NCBI RefSeq assembly: GCF_019336435.1
Contig: NZ_JAHWXQ010000001.1
Span: 62,001 to 126,000, forward strand
Direction: 5' to 3'
DNA from: Pontibacter populi
Lineage (GTDB): Bacteria > Bacteroidota > Bacteroidia > Cytophagales > Hymenobacteraceae
DNA length: 64,000 nt
Shown: one piece after another, positions 27,283-35,879 of the stretch
Layout: each line of letters opens with the position of its first letter
Numbering within the stretch: the first letter of the stretch is position 1
The notes under the pieces: generated by a model
The model's input: the letters and a program-made list of their open reading frames with translations, nothing else
Databases searched by the model: none
Told to the model about the DNA's origin: nothing
Program-made: the position numbers and the translations under genes

Positions 27283-27944
27283 GGTTTAGCTATAGTTGTG
27301 GCGCTATAGTTTTATCGTTCGCGTTTTAACCCACCCCTACCCCTCCCGAGAGGGGAATTTCTGCTATAGTTGTAGTCGGAGTTGTCATTCTTTAGTTGTT
27401 GATTAACACCCCTGTAGTTCTATAGTTACACTCCACGATCAGGACAGGTTTACCTGTTCCCTCGAAACTATAACCACGATCAATCTCGAAGCTTACCGAT
27501 TCAAACTATAGATGCTGGTAACTATGCGAAAGATCACAGTCTTTGGGTGGAGCGCCTTGTAGATTTGCGGTACCGCCAGGCATTGCGACGTAGGAGCAAA
27601 GCAAATATACACCGCGCGATGCCCGAAGACGAGGCCTCCCGGCCGTGAGGGCACCAAAGCTAACTATAGAACTGTAGGCGAATAGAGCTCTCAGGAGTAG
27701 GGGATATTTGAAAGAAAGGCTTGGTTCGAAGTGCAGAATAGCTAACTATAGAATAGGAGCTTCTCAAACTATAAGCTAAGATAGATTTCTCCTAACGTCG
27801 AAATGACAATAGAGGAAACTGTAAGACATTTAAAATCCCTAAGCTAGCGCTCAAGCTATCAGAAAAGAATCATAAAACCCTCTTAAAAACAAAAGGCATC
27901 ACTATAACAGCGACGCCTGATGTCATTCAACTTTGCCAAAATCT
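27283..27944. other. Gene-free stretch holding composite repeat copy B
   Basis: No coding sequence. Nearly the whole gap between the convergent xseB and Spy-like genes is filled by one reverse copy of the five-module composite repeat, with about ten AACTATA/TATAGTT motifs inside and around it. Confidence 0.8.
27323..27808 (-). repeat. Composite five-module repeat, copy B (reverse)
   Basis: Read on the minus strand the order is module i at 27783-27808 (AAATGAC end), module ii at 27614-27651 (CGGCCGGGAGGCC and CGTCTTCGGGCATCGCGC), module iii hairpin at 27442-27460, module iv (partial) at 27403-27417 and module v at 27323-27362. The order is identical in copies D and E, and modules i to iii in copy C. 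Confidence 0.82.
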
Positions 27945-28403
27945 TTATTTCGAAGCGCGGCTGTCATCCAGGCGCTGAAGTAACAGTTTCGTGAAATCGC
28001 GTTCGCCGCGGTATAGTTTTATAAGTTGTTTGTTAGAGATCACCCGGATATATTTTGCAGCATACTCCTGCTCCAGAGCTAGTTCCCGCTCACGGGTAGT
28101 GAACATACCATCAATACGGGCTTTTGCTTCCTGCTCAGTCAGTTCCTCCACATCCTGGCGGTAACCGCTGCGGTAGGCTTTTAAAAGTTCGCGGCGTTTG
28201 GTTTCGTACTCGTTATACAGTGGCCAGAATTTTTGCGCCTGCTCGGAGGTCAGCTCCATTTTATCGGTCAGGAATGCAACTTTAGCAGCTTCTACACGCT
28301 CGCGACGCTCTTTAGAAGAAGAAGATGATCTGTCCTGGGCAAAAGCTGCTGTAGTAGCAAACGTAGTTGCACAGATAAACAGTAACAATAAAATGCGCTT
28401 CAT
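27945..28403 (-). CDS. Spy/CpxP-like periplasmic protein
   Basis: A 152-residue exported helical protein. Signal peptide at about 1-22 (TTFATTAAFA, then QDRSS). The mature part contains the LTxxQ-type motif ELTSEQAQKFWPLYNEYETK and a second helix with RERELALEQEYAAKYIRVIS, as in Spy/CpxP chaperone-like proteins of Bacteroidota. It is the last gene of an operon with an ECF sigma factor and a short membrane protein, so it is probably an envelope-stress sensor or chaperone under that sigma factor. Confidence 0.8.
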   Translation of the reverse strand: MKRILLLLFICATTFATTAAFAQDRSSSSSKERRERVEAAKVAFLTDKMELTSEQAQKFWPLYNEYETKRRELLKAYRSGYRQDVEELTEQEAKARIDGMFTTRERELALEQEYAAKYIRVISNKQLIKLYRGERDFTKLLLQRLDDSRASK

Positions 28404-28414
28404 GCTATGGGTGA

Positions 28415-28855
28415 TTAATAATCAGTATCTCTTAGGTGGTAATATTCAAGTTCTTCCTCGGCGGCAACAGGGCTCACATTCAGGAAATCAGCGGTAAGCT
28501 CCTGGTTCTGAATAGTGTTTAGTTCGGCAAAATCCGCACTCTCTAAAGAAGCATTGGCAGTAAGGTAATCCACTATCTCCGTATCAGTTACAACAGCCAT
28601 ATTAATAGCCTGCTGGTCCGGCTGCGATTCCAGGGTAAAATAATATACGCCAACAAACATAGCCAGAAGTATGAGCGGAGCCATAGCTACCCGCATCCCT
28701 TGCCACATCCGGGCAGGCAACCATGCTTGCTGTGGTGCAGCAGCAGTTCGCTCCATAATGCGTGTCGGCAGGCGGTCGAAGTAGTCTTCGGGTACCTGGT
28801 ACACGTTGTGTTTTGGCAGCTCGCTAAGGGTAATATTTTTAGGCTTGTTGTTCAT
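28415..28855 (-). CDS. Single-pass membrane protein, probable anti-sigma factor
   Basis: A 146-residue protein with one membrane helix at about 55-72 (MAPLILLAMFVGVYYF). The cytoplasmic N-terminus carries the HNVYQVPEDYFDRLPTRIME segment common in short anti-sigma-like proteins of Bacteroidota. The outer part is acidic. It has no zinc (ZAS) motif. It lies 36 bp after the ECF sigma gene and 11 bp before the Spy-like gene. Position and topology suggest it holds the sigma factor inactive. Confidence 0.72.
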   Translation of the reverse strand: MNNKPKNITLSELPKHNVYQVPEDYFDRLPTRIMERTAAAPQQAWLPARMWQGMRVAMAPLILLAMFVGVYYFTLESQPDQQAINMAVVTDTEIVDYLTANASLESADFAELNTIQNQELTADFLNVSPVAAEEELEYYHLRDTDY

Positions 28856-28891
28856 GGTAATACAGGTTAGATAGCGTTCTCCTCCAAAAGT

Positions 28892-29431
28892 TTAATCCTG
28901 CTTCAGAAATTCTTCAATTTTTTTCACAGCCAGGTGATAAGATGCCTTTAAAGCACCCACAGAAGTCCCCAGTATCTCCGAAATCTCTTCGTATTTCAGG
29001 TCGTCGTAATACTTCATGTTAAATACCAGGCGCTGCTTGTCAGGTAATTTCAGTAAGGCTTTCTGTAATTTCAGCTGAATCTCATCGCCACTGATGTTCA
29101 CAGAGGTATCTATTTTTTCGGCCAGCTCGGCAGCCACATCATTTATGGGTAAAAAGAACTTCCGCTTTTTGCTCGACAGGAAAGTCAGGCACTCGTTGGT
29201 GGCAATACGGTAGAGCCAGGTATAAAGCTGCGCATCCTGCCTGAAATTTTCCAGGTTCTTCCATACCTTCAGAAAAACTTCCTGGGTAAGGTCGTCGGCG
29301 TCTTCATGGTCTATTACCATCTTGCGGATGTGCCAGTATATTTTCTGCTGGTACTTCCTTACAAGCTGGTTAAAGGCCAGGTTTCGGCTGTCAGGGTTAG
29401 CGAACTTCTCTAATATCTCTTTATCTTCCAC
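28892..29431 (-). CDS. ECF RNA polymerase sigma factor
   Basis: A 179-residue sigma factor. Region 2 (about 20-85) contains HEDADDLTQEVFLKVWKNLE and FRQDAQLYTWLYRIATNE. Region 4 (about 115-170) contains ALLKLPDKQRLVFNMKYYDDLKYEEIS and the HTH EILGTSVGALKASYHLA. It lacks regions 1 and 3, as expected for ECF. It heads the operon with the probable anti-sigma and Spy-like proteins. Confidence 0.95.
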   Translation of the reverse strand: MEDKEILEKFANPDSRNLAFNQLVRKYQQKIYWHIRKMVIDHEDADDLTQEVFLKVWKNLENFRQDAQLYTWLYRIATNECLTFLSSKKRKFFLPINDVAAELAEKIDTSVNISGDEIQLKLQKALLKLPDKQRLVFNMKYYDDLKYEEISEILGTSVGALKASYHLAVKKIEEFLKQD

Positions 29432-29881
29432 TGGGTGCGGTGGCGGTAATTTAATTTCAGGTATTGGTTTTACTCAAACTTTAAAATTAACTGGATTTCA
29501 GTTATAGTTGATAATACCTGAGAAATTTATAATTGGGGTTATAGTTAGGTCCAAACTATAGTTTAAGCTGTAATTAAAGGTAATACTATAATTAAGTTAA
29601 TTTCTATAGTTCGCGTAGCAGGTTAAATTTAAGTCAGTTTATAGTTTGACCTATAGTTGGTTTAAGAGCTATAGTTAGGGCAAGGTGAAGTTGGGCGTGC
29701 CGGCCGGGCCGCCGGGCTCTCGCGGCTCGCTTTCTGGCTCGTGCCTCACCAAAAGAGCTCAAACAACCGCTCCATCCCTCACGCAGGTACTCTAACTATG
29801 GCGCGAGCATTTTCCCCCGTGACGAACTATAGTTTAGATGCCCACACAGTTAAGGTACAAATTCGACATTATATTAAGACA

Positions 29882-29896
29882 CGAGTTGCAAACTCG
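29882..29896. repeat. AGTT-AACT hairpin, copy 1
   Basis: CGAGTT-GCA-AACTCG followed by CGCCAGCG. The same element recurs at 39046-39060 with one base pair exchanged (A-T to G-C), so the stem is preserved. Confidence 0.65.
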
Positions 29897-29933
29897 CGCC
29901 AGCGATATAAACTATAAATCAACTATAAAACAA

Positions 29934-29963
29934 AACAGGCTGCACTTTACAGTACAGCCTGTT
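29934..29963 (-). terminator. Terminator downstream of transketolase C-terminal subunit
   Basis: A 9-bp stem, AACAGGCTG with CAGCCTGTT, around a 12-nt loop, with an A-run on the left that reads as a T-run on the minus strand. It lies 25 bp beyond the minus-strand stop. Confidence 0.8.
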
Positions 29964-29987
29964 AAATATAGTCAGATTATCGCTAAC

Positions 29988-30947
29988 CTATTTGCTTTTT
30001 CTGCTGATGGCGCGTTCTGCTGCAGCAACAATGTCATTCTCCGTCAGGCCGTATTTTTCCATCAGTTGGTCTGGCGTACCCGACTCCCCGAAAGTATCAT
30101 TTACAGCTACGTATTCCTGCGGAACAGGCGTGTTTGCAATAAGCACCTGCGCTACGGCATCGCCAAGACCACCGAAACGGTTGTGCTCTTCGGCAGTAAC
30201 GGCGCAACCTGTTTTAGCTACCGATTTCAGGATAGCTTCTGCATCAAGCGGCTTTATAGTATGGATGTTGATGATCTCGGCGTTGATACCTTTTTCTGCC
30301 AGGATGTGGCCGGCAAGGATAGCTTTCCAAACCAGGTGGCCTGTTGCAAAAATACTTACATCAGTACCTTCGTTCAGCATCAGCGCTTTGCCAATTTCAA
30401 ACTTTTGGTCAGCTGGCGTAAAGTTAGGAATTACCGGACGACCGAAACGCAGATAAACCGGGCCTTCGTGATCCGCGATAGCTATAGTTGCAGCTTTGGT
30501 CTGGTTATAGTCGCATGGGTTGATAACGGTCATGTGTGGGAGCATGCGCATCATACCAAGGTCTTCCAGAATCTGGTGCGTGGCACCGTCTTCGCCCAGC
30601 GTTAGGCCGGCGTGCGAAGCGCATATTTTCACGTTTTTGCCAGAGTAAGCCACAGACTGACGGATCTGGTCGTACACGCGGCCGGTAGAGAAGTTGGCAA
30701 ACGTACCCGTAAACGGAATTTTACCGCCAATGGTCATACCGGCAGCAAGACCGATCATGTTGGCTTCGGCAATACCTACCTGGAAGAAACGCTCCGGAAA
30801 CTCTTTCTGGAAGGCGTCCATTTTAAGCGAGCCGGTAAGGTCGGCGCAAAGGCCTACAACATTTGGGTTGGTGCGGCCGAGCTCCAGCAGGCCTGCTCCA
30901 AAACCGGAACGGGTATCTTTTTTCTCTGTAAACGGAAAGTCTTTCAT
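29988..30947 (-). CDS. Transketolase, C-terminal half (separate subunit)
   Basis: A 319-residue protein equal to the pyrimidine-binding and C-terminal domains of transketolase. It has the [12 protein letters not shown] start, [20 protein letters not shown] with the catalytic-type Glu, and [20 protein letters not shown]. The C-terminal domain follows ([16 protein letters not shown] [15 protein letters not shown]). It needs the N-terminal TPP subunit encoded at 32.4-33.3 kb. A VWA-protein gene is inserted between the two halves, on the same strand, so all three are probably one transcript. Confidence 0.94.
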   Translation of the reverse strand: MKDFPFTEKKDTRSGFGAGLLELGRTNPNVVGLCADLTGSLKMDAFQKEFPERFFQVGIAEANMIGLAAGMTIGGKIPFTGTFANFSTGRVYDQIRQSVAYSGKNVKICASHAGLTLGEDGATHQILEDLGMMRMLPHMTVINPCDYNQTKAATIAIADHEGPVYLRFGRPVIPNFTPADQKFEIGKALMLNEGTDVSIFATGHLVWKAILAGHILAEKGINAEIINIHTIKPLDAEAILKSVAKTGCAVTAEEHNRFGGLGDAVAQVLIANTPVPQEYVAVNDTFGESGTPDQLMEKYGLTENDIVAAAERAISRKSK

Positions 30948-30980
30948 GGTATGGTTCTTTCTTAAAAGTCTTTTATAGTT

Positions 30981-30998
30981 GGCAAACTATAGTTTGCC
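30981..30998. promoter_or_regulatory. 18-bp perfect palindrome around AACTATAGTT
   Basis: GGCAAACTATAGTTTGCC, in the 57-bp gap between the VWA gene and the transketolase C-terminal gene. It is the longest perfect extension of the window-wide motif that I saw. It could be an operator or a hairpin, or just an elaborated copy. Confidence 0.45.
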
Positions 30999-31004
30999 GG
31001 TTTC

Positions 31005-32414
31005 TTATCTGTTAAAAATTCTGACAGTTGTTGTTGCCCCGGACCGTATGGTAAAATCCTGCACATCAGTAAACTTACTCGATTGTGCGGTCTTCATGCG
31101 GTATACCAGTTTATAGTTTCCGGGCTGCAACGGTATAGTTACTTTACTGTTATTTTCCGGGATGTTGAGTAACCAGCGCTGTGCCCCGCTTTCGTCTATA
31201 CTATAAACACTGCCGTACCCCTGCATCTGCGATGAGATGGCTAACTGACCCGGCGTAGGTATAGTTATCGTTTTGGTCTGGCCCTGTTTTACTTCTATGT
31301 CTTTCAGGTAGATGCGCGGCGTACTTAACACTTCCAGGTCATATTTACCACTCAGGTATTTATGTTTGTCACCAAATGCCTGCACGTTCAGGGTTCTAAC
31401 TTCCCCGTTTTGCCGGACTATAGTTTGCAGCTGCCCGTAAGGCGATGGCCCGTCCTGGCGCAGGTATAAAGTGCCCTGCGGCGCTTTTACTCTGATAACA
31501 TTGTTCCGGCCCGGCTTTATAGTTACGTTTCGCTCAACAACAGCCGGTGTAGTACTGATAACCAGGTCGTACGGCATCAGCGCATCAATTTCCAGCATAT
31601 CAGGCTTACCTCTGTCGTTCAGGTAGTGTACAAAGTTGTACTCGGGCAGCCCGGTCAGCGCATTCAGGAAAGTCATGTTCACGTTCGTTTCCACGGGACG
31701 ATCCTGGTCATCGAGTAGCTCTACGCTAACAGTTGTTTCGCTCAGGGTCTGGGTTACGATCTCGGTGAGCACATTCTCAAAGGTTTTTACATCGGCAGCA
31801 TTAAAATACTGGCCAATACAGTTGAGCTGTTTCTCGTACTCGGCATCAATCCCGATCCCGATCACAAATGGGCGCAAAAAGATCCGCTTTTTCTGCAAGG
31901 CCAGCGACACAGCACACGGGTCACCGTTACACGACTCAATTCCATCTGTAATCAGAATCACGACATTACGTGCTCTTGGGTCTTCCGGAAAATCATTGGC
32001 CGTCTGCTCCAGCGAGTAGGTAATGGGCGTATTGCCACGCGGTACAATCTCACCAAGCTTTTTCTTGACATTGGCAGCATTCTTTGCTCCAAAAGGCACT
32101 TCTAGCTTGGTATCCTTGCAGTCGTTGCGTTCGCGGCCATGCTGGTGTCCGTATGCCCTGAGGGCAACTTCCACATTTTCAAACCGCTCCAGCGAATCTA
32201 CCAGGTGGGCCAGCAGGTCTTTGGCGACGTTCATGCGGTCGCTTTTTTCCCATTTGGCCATCATGCTACCCGAGGCATCCAGCAAAAACAGGATACGCGT
32301 TTTAGGCTTGGGCTTTTTATCCTGGGCCATAGCAGTGCCAGCCATTGCCAGTAGCAGCAACAACAAAACAATACCTGCTTTTTTTACCCAAGCTGCCATG
32401 CCCGAACGATACAC
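31005..32414 (-). CDS. Exported VWA-domain protein
   Basis: A 469-residue protein with a signal peptide (to about residue 30, AMAGTAMA then QDKK). The von Willebrand A domain (about 38-215) has an intact MIDAS: D46-A-S48-G-S50 in LFLLDASGSMM and the TDG in VILITDGIES. Beta-sandwich or PEGA-like repeats follow to the C-terminus. Met6 at 32399 is an alternative start. It is inserted between the two transketolase genes (18-bp and 57-bp gaps). No functional link between a periplasmic VWA protein and a cytosolic enzyme is evident. Confidence 0.85.
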   Translation of the reverse strand: MYRSGMAAWVKKAGIVLLLLLLAMAGTAMAQDKKPKPKTRILFLLDASGSMMAKWEKSDRMNVAKDLLAHLVDSLERFENVEVALRAYGHQHGRERNDCKDTKLEVPFGAKNAANVKKKLGEIVPRGNTPITYSLEQTANDFPEDPRARNVVILITDGIESCNGDPCAVSLALQKKRIFLRPFVIGIGIDAEYEKQLNCIGQYFNAADVKTFENVLTEIVTQTLSETTVSVELLDDQDRPVETNVNMTFLNALTGLPEYNFVHYLNDRGKPDMLEIDALMPYDLVISTTPAVVERNVTIKPGRNNVIRVKAPQGTLYLRQDGPSPYGQLQTIVRQNGEVRTLNVQAFGDKHKYLSGKYDLEVLSTPRIYLKDIEVKQGQTKTITIPTPGQLAISSQMQGYGSVYSIDESGAQRWLLNIPENNSKVTIPLQPGNYKLVYRMKTAQSSKFTDVQDFTIRSGATTTVRIFNR

Positions 32415-32432
32415 TTTACCTGAAACTATAGC

Positions 32433-33290
32433 TTAGTAATCCGAAGCGTGTTTTACCATCAGCTGCTGTAGTGCAATCTCCAGCTGCTCATCGTTTGGTG
32501 CTACGCCGTGCCATTTGTGCGACCCCATCATAAAGTCAACACCATAGCCCATTTCGGTGTGCATCAGCAACATTACTGGCTTGCCTTTGCCTGTTTCAGC
32601 TTTAGCCTGTTCCAGGCTTGGTATCAGGGTTTCGAAATTGTTACCGCTTGTCTCCAGCACTGTCCAGCCAAAAGCTTCGAATTTAGCGCGCAGACTACCC
32701 AGGCTCATTACTTCTTCTGTAGAGCCATCAATCTGCTGACCATTTAAATCTATAGTTGCGATGATGTTATCAACCTTGTGGTGAGCAGCATACATGGCAG
32801 CTTCCCACACCTGGCCTTCTTCTACTTCACCGTCGCCCATCAGCACATACACCAGTCTGTTATCCTTGTTCAGTTTTTTAACCTGCGCTGCACCGGTTGC
32901 TACCGATAAGCCCTGGCCCAGCGAGCCAGATGCGATACGAATGCCTTCCAGACCTTCTTCAGTAGCCGGGTGGCCCTGTAAACGTGAGTTCAGCTTACGG
33001 AACGTAGCCAGCTCTTTTACATCAAAGAAACCTGCGCGGGCAAGTGTACTATACCAAACCGGCGAAATGTGGCCGTTTGAAAGGAAGAACAAATCTTCGC
33101 CTTCGCCATTCATTTTAAAGTCGGTGCTATAGTTCATTACTTTGAAGTAAAGCGATACGAAATAATCAGTACAGCCAAGCGAACCGCCCGGGTGGCCCGA
33201 GTTTACCGCATGCACCATACGTACGATGTCGCGACGTACCTGTGCTGCAATGTCTTTCAGCTCTTCGATGCTTTTGTTGTGTGGATTCAC
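32433..33290 (-). CDS. Transketolase, N-terminal half (separate TPP-binding subunit)
   Basis: A 285-residue protein equal to the thiamine-diphosphate domain of transketolase. Motifs are SGHPGGSLGCTD (H33), SNGHISP, ASGSLGQGLSVATGAA and MGDGEVEEGQVWEAA (GDGE 152-155, the Mg-TPP site). It moves two-carbon units in the pentose-phosphate pathway, together with the C-terminal subunit. It is the first gene of the operon. Split transketolases are known in several bacterial and archaeal groups, so the split itself is not a mutation. Confidence 0.95.
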   Translation of the reverse strand: MNPHNKSIEELKDIAAQVRRDIVRMVHAVNSGHPGGSLGCTDYFVSLYFKVMNYSTDFKMNGEGEDLFFLSNGHISPVWYSTLARAGFFDVKELATFRKLNSRLQGHPATEEGLEGIRIASGSLGQGLSVATGAAQVKKLNKDNRLVYVLMGDGEVEEGQVWEAAMYAAHHKVDNIIATIDLNGQQIDGSTEEVMSLGSLRAKFEAFGWTVLETSGNNFETLIPSLEQAKAETGKGKPVMLLMHTEMGYGVDFMMGSHKWHGVAPNDEQLEIALQQLMVKHASDY

Positions 33291-33383
33291 GCTATTATTG
33301 GTTGATTGTTAAATTGATTTATTGTTGATCACGGGGTAAACTATAAACTATAGTTATGGGCCGGATTATAGTTTCAAATATAC

Positions 33384-33415
33384 AAAAAGCGCAGCCACTT
33401 TTAGAGTAGCTGCGC
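33384..33415 (-). terminator. Terminator of bcp
   Basis: Read on the minus strand, GCGCAGC and GCTGCGC pair over 7 bp around a 13-nt loop and are followed by TTTTT. It starts 9 bp after the bcp stop. Confidence 0.82.
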
Positions 33416-33423
33416 CCGTTTGC

Positions 33424-33873
33424 TTATTTCAGTATCTGAGCCGTATGGTCGGCGGTCTTTACTTTCGTGATGATATCCTGTATCACACCGTTCTCGTCGA
33501 TGACGAACGTATAGCGCATGGTGCCCATATACTTCCGGCCATACATCGATTTTTCCTGCCACACGCCGTATTGTTCTACGATCTGTTTCTCGGTGTCGGC
33601 GATCAGGGTAAAGGGCAGTTCGTATTTACCTATAAACTTCTGGTGCGATTTCTCGCTGTCGATGCTCACGCCAATTACTTCGTAGCCTTCTTTTTTCAGG
33701 TCGCTATAGTTGTCGCGGAGGTTGCAGGCCTGGGCTGTGCAGCCGCTGGTGTCATCTTTCGGGTAAAAGTACAGAATCACTTTTTTCCCGCGGAAGTCGC
33801 TCAGCTTAACTGTGTTTCCGTTCTGGTCTTTGCCTTCAAACTCCGGAGCCTTGTCGCCGATGTTGAGATTCAT
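33424..33873 (-). CDS. bcp: Thioredoxin-dependent thiol peroxidase (Bcp/PrxQ)
   Basis: A 149-residue peroxiredoxin that reduces hydroperoxides. The peroxidatic C45 and resolving C50 are in DDTSGCTAQACNLRD, the PrxQ pattern with five residues between. I placed the start at MNLNIGDKAPEF, which matches the family N-terminus. A longer frame upstream to 33942 would add 23 non-family residues. It follows the M23 peptidase gene by 86 bp on the same strand. Confidence 0.94.
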   Translation of the reverse strand: MNLNIGDKAPEFEGKDQNGNTVKLSDFRGKKVILYFYPKDDTSGCTAQACNLRDNYSDLKKEGYEVIGVSIDSEKSHQKFIGKYELPFTLIADTEKQIVEQYGVWQEKSMYGRKYMGTMRYTFVIDENGVIQDIITKVKTADHTAQILK

Positions 33874-33959
33874 AGTTTCTTTGAATATTTGACTGGTTGA
33901 CAAAAGACAAAGGACTAATCTGAATCTTTTGTCCTTTATCAAACTGTCTTTTGTCTGAA

Positions 33960-35879
33960 TTAGATCTTCGTTGTAAAAGTGGCTTCGTTACCGGCAATAT
34001 CCTTCACCTTCAAAATCACTTCGCCAGACAAAGGTACACTTTTATCGAGTTTTTCAGAGTAAATCAGCGCTTGTTTGTGCTCATATTTCATCAGGAGCCA
34101 CTTACCATCTACCCAGGCATTAAACGACTGAATCCCGGAGAGGTCATCACCTATCTTGAACCTGATCTGGGCCGGACTTTTGCCGAGCAGTTTTATAGTT
34201 GGCGCTTTGGTATCCTGCATTACTTTAAACTTGCCCATGTTCTTAGTAAAGAACGTTACCGTGTTGCCTTCCCATTTACCACCTGCAAAGCCACGTCCAC
34301 GACCTAATCCTAAAAAGTAGACGGCTGCTTTGTTCTTGTCGATGCCCGTGGTATCCACTCTCATGGTTACTTTAATGGACTGGTGCAATGGCGTGTAATA
34401 ATCGCCTACTGTATATACATCCCCTTCTTTGGCAGTATTTAGATAAAGCGTATCGTATAGTGACTCTTTTCCGAAATCGATGCTCAGGTAGTTGTTTTTA
34501 TAGTTTACGTCCTGGGCTGGCGGTATCATTTTCTGGTAAGTAAACGTCTTTCCCACATCACAGAAACCGATAGAATCCGGAATGCCTCCCCGCAGATCGT
34601 AAAGGGCGACTGAAGCAGAATTATTCATGTAGCTTGGTACCAGGTCGAAGCGTTTGCCACTTACAAAAAGCTCTACGTTGCGCGGCGTTTTGCTGGTGTC
34701 GGTCGCGCTCACTTTTAGTACGTTCCCGATGATCTCATAATCCATTTCCGGCTTTTTAACCACTTTGGCTAAAGTCTGGGTAAAGGTTGGTTTCCGGCCC
34801 TTAACTATAAAACTGAGCGTTGAGGTATTATTATAAGAGTCTTTCGCCACCAGTTTTACCTGGTAAGTAGAGTCAGCATGCACCGTAAATCGGCCTTGCC
34901 TGCCATTGGCTTTGTAAAGTGGCAGGTCGTTGCCATAATCAACAAAAGCTTTCTGGAACGTGCGCCCGTAACGCTTGTACATGTAATAATTAATATGCTG
35001 CGAGACCTGGCGCGAGATCTCGAAAGGCACCTGCTCGATGTAATGGTTATAGATCGGTTTGTTGTTTACAAAAAGCGTTACTTCCTGGGTACCGTTCTTG
35101 TTGGTAGCGCCGTCCAGGCGGTCGTTGGTCTGTAACTCCAGCCCGATAAGGCCGTGGGCGAAAACTGTATCTGCTAAACTATAGTTAGTGCCTACCTTTT
35201 TAGGACTGAATTCGGCGCGGTTAAACTCATTTTTTACGCGGGCGTGTATGTTCAGCGGCAGCACGGCTAAACTATAGATATCCGGCGGGGTAGTGTCTAT
35301 TATTTCTTTAAAATCATAACGAAGCGGATTGTAAAGCCTGTCCTGTGCATCACGAATTTCAAAATGCAAGTGTGGGCCACCCGAACCACCCGTATTACCC
35401 GACAAACCAATTACCTGACCGCGCTTCACCGGAAATTCGTCTTTCTCGAAGAACAGCTCCAGCTCAAAGGTTTGCTTTTCGTATTGTTTCTTTAGGATGT
35501 ACTCGCCCAGCGGTTCGCCAAACTGCAGCAGGTGCGCATAGGTTGTGGTAAGCCCGTTAGGGTGCGTAATGTAAATAATGTTGCCATACCCGTACGTAGA
35601 CTGCTTTACCCTGGAAATATAACCGTCGGCAGCAGCATACACATTCAGGCCTTCGCGCTGGTCAGTTTTAATATCAACACCACCATGGAAGTGATTGGAG
35701 CGTATCTCCCCCATCGTCCCCGACAGGTAATTGCGTTCGCCAGGTTTTATCGGGAACAGAAAATAGCCGGGTGTTGGGTTGTACTGGGCTGCCAGGTTAA
35801 GGGTGGAAAGTACGGCAACTATAAAAAGCGGTAATATCTTATTTAATTTCAAAATCAAGCAGTTTTCTATCTTCAACAT
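33960..35879 (-). CDS. Exported M23 family metallopeptidase
   Basis: A 639-residue protein with an N-terminal signal sequence (to about residue 31, LSTLNLAA then QYNP). The LytM-type domain (about 60-190) has zinc ligands H65 and D69 in HFHGGVDI and H172 in GGPHLHFEIRD, plus H116. A long beta-rich region of Ig-like strands follows (200-639). It probably trims peptidoglycan cross-links or processes envelope proteins. The start overlaps the FAH hydrolase gene by 41 bp, and no Met occurs later before the catalytic domain. Confidence 0.9.
   Translation of the reverse strand: MLKIENCLILKLNKILPLFIVAVLSTLNLAAQYNPTPGYFLFPIKPGERNYLSGTMGEIRSNHFHGGVDIKTDQREGLNVYAAADGYISRVKQSTYGYGNIIYITHPNGLTTTYAHLLQFGEPLGEYILKKQYEKQTFELELFFEKDEFPVKRGQVIGLSGNTGGSGGPHLHFEIRDAQDRLYNPLRYDFKEIIDTTPPDIYSLAVLPLNIHARVKNEFNRAEFSPKKVGTNYSLADTVFAHGLIGLELQTNDRLDGATNKNGTQEVTLFVNNKPIYNHYIEQVPFEISRQVSQHINYYMYKRYGRTFQKAFVDYGNDLPLYKANGRQGRFTVHADSTYQVKLVAKDSYNNTSTLSFIVKGRKPTFTQTLAKVVKKPEMDYEIIGNVLKVSATDTSKTPRNVELFVSGKRFDLVPSYMNNSASVALYDLRGGIPDSIGFCDVGKTFTYQKMIPPAQDVNYKNNYLSIDFGKESLYDTLYLNTAKEGDVYTVGDYYTPLHQSIKVTMRVDTTGIDKNKAAVYFLGLGRGRGFAGGKWEGNTVTFFTKNMGKFKVMQDTKAPTIKLLGKSPAQIRFKIGDDLSGIQSFNAWVDGKWLLMKYEHKQALIYSEKLDKSVPLSGEVILKVKDIAGNEATFTTKI

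Larger units (their letters stand above)
29432..29987. other. Gene-free stretch with AACTATA cluster and GC-rich patch
   Basis: About a dozen AACTATA/TATAGTT motifs occur between 29500 and 29935, including full palindromes at 29554-29563 and 29825-29834. A very GC-rich patch lies at 29690-29760. A hairpin of the CGAGTT/AACTCG family is at 29882-29896. A terminator for the transketolase operon lies at the right end. No gene is visible. Confidence 0.7.

Noticed and set aside
29838..30605. 255-codon plus-strand frame
   Set aside because: It is antisense to the transketolase C-terminal gene, whose protein motifs are unambiguous.
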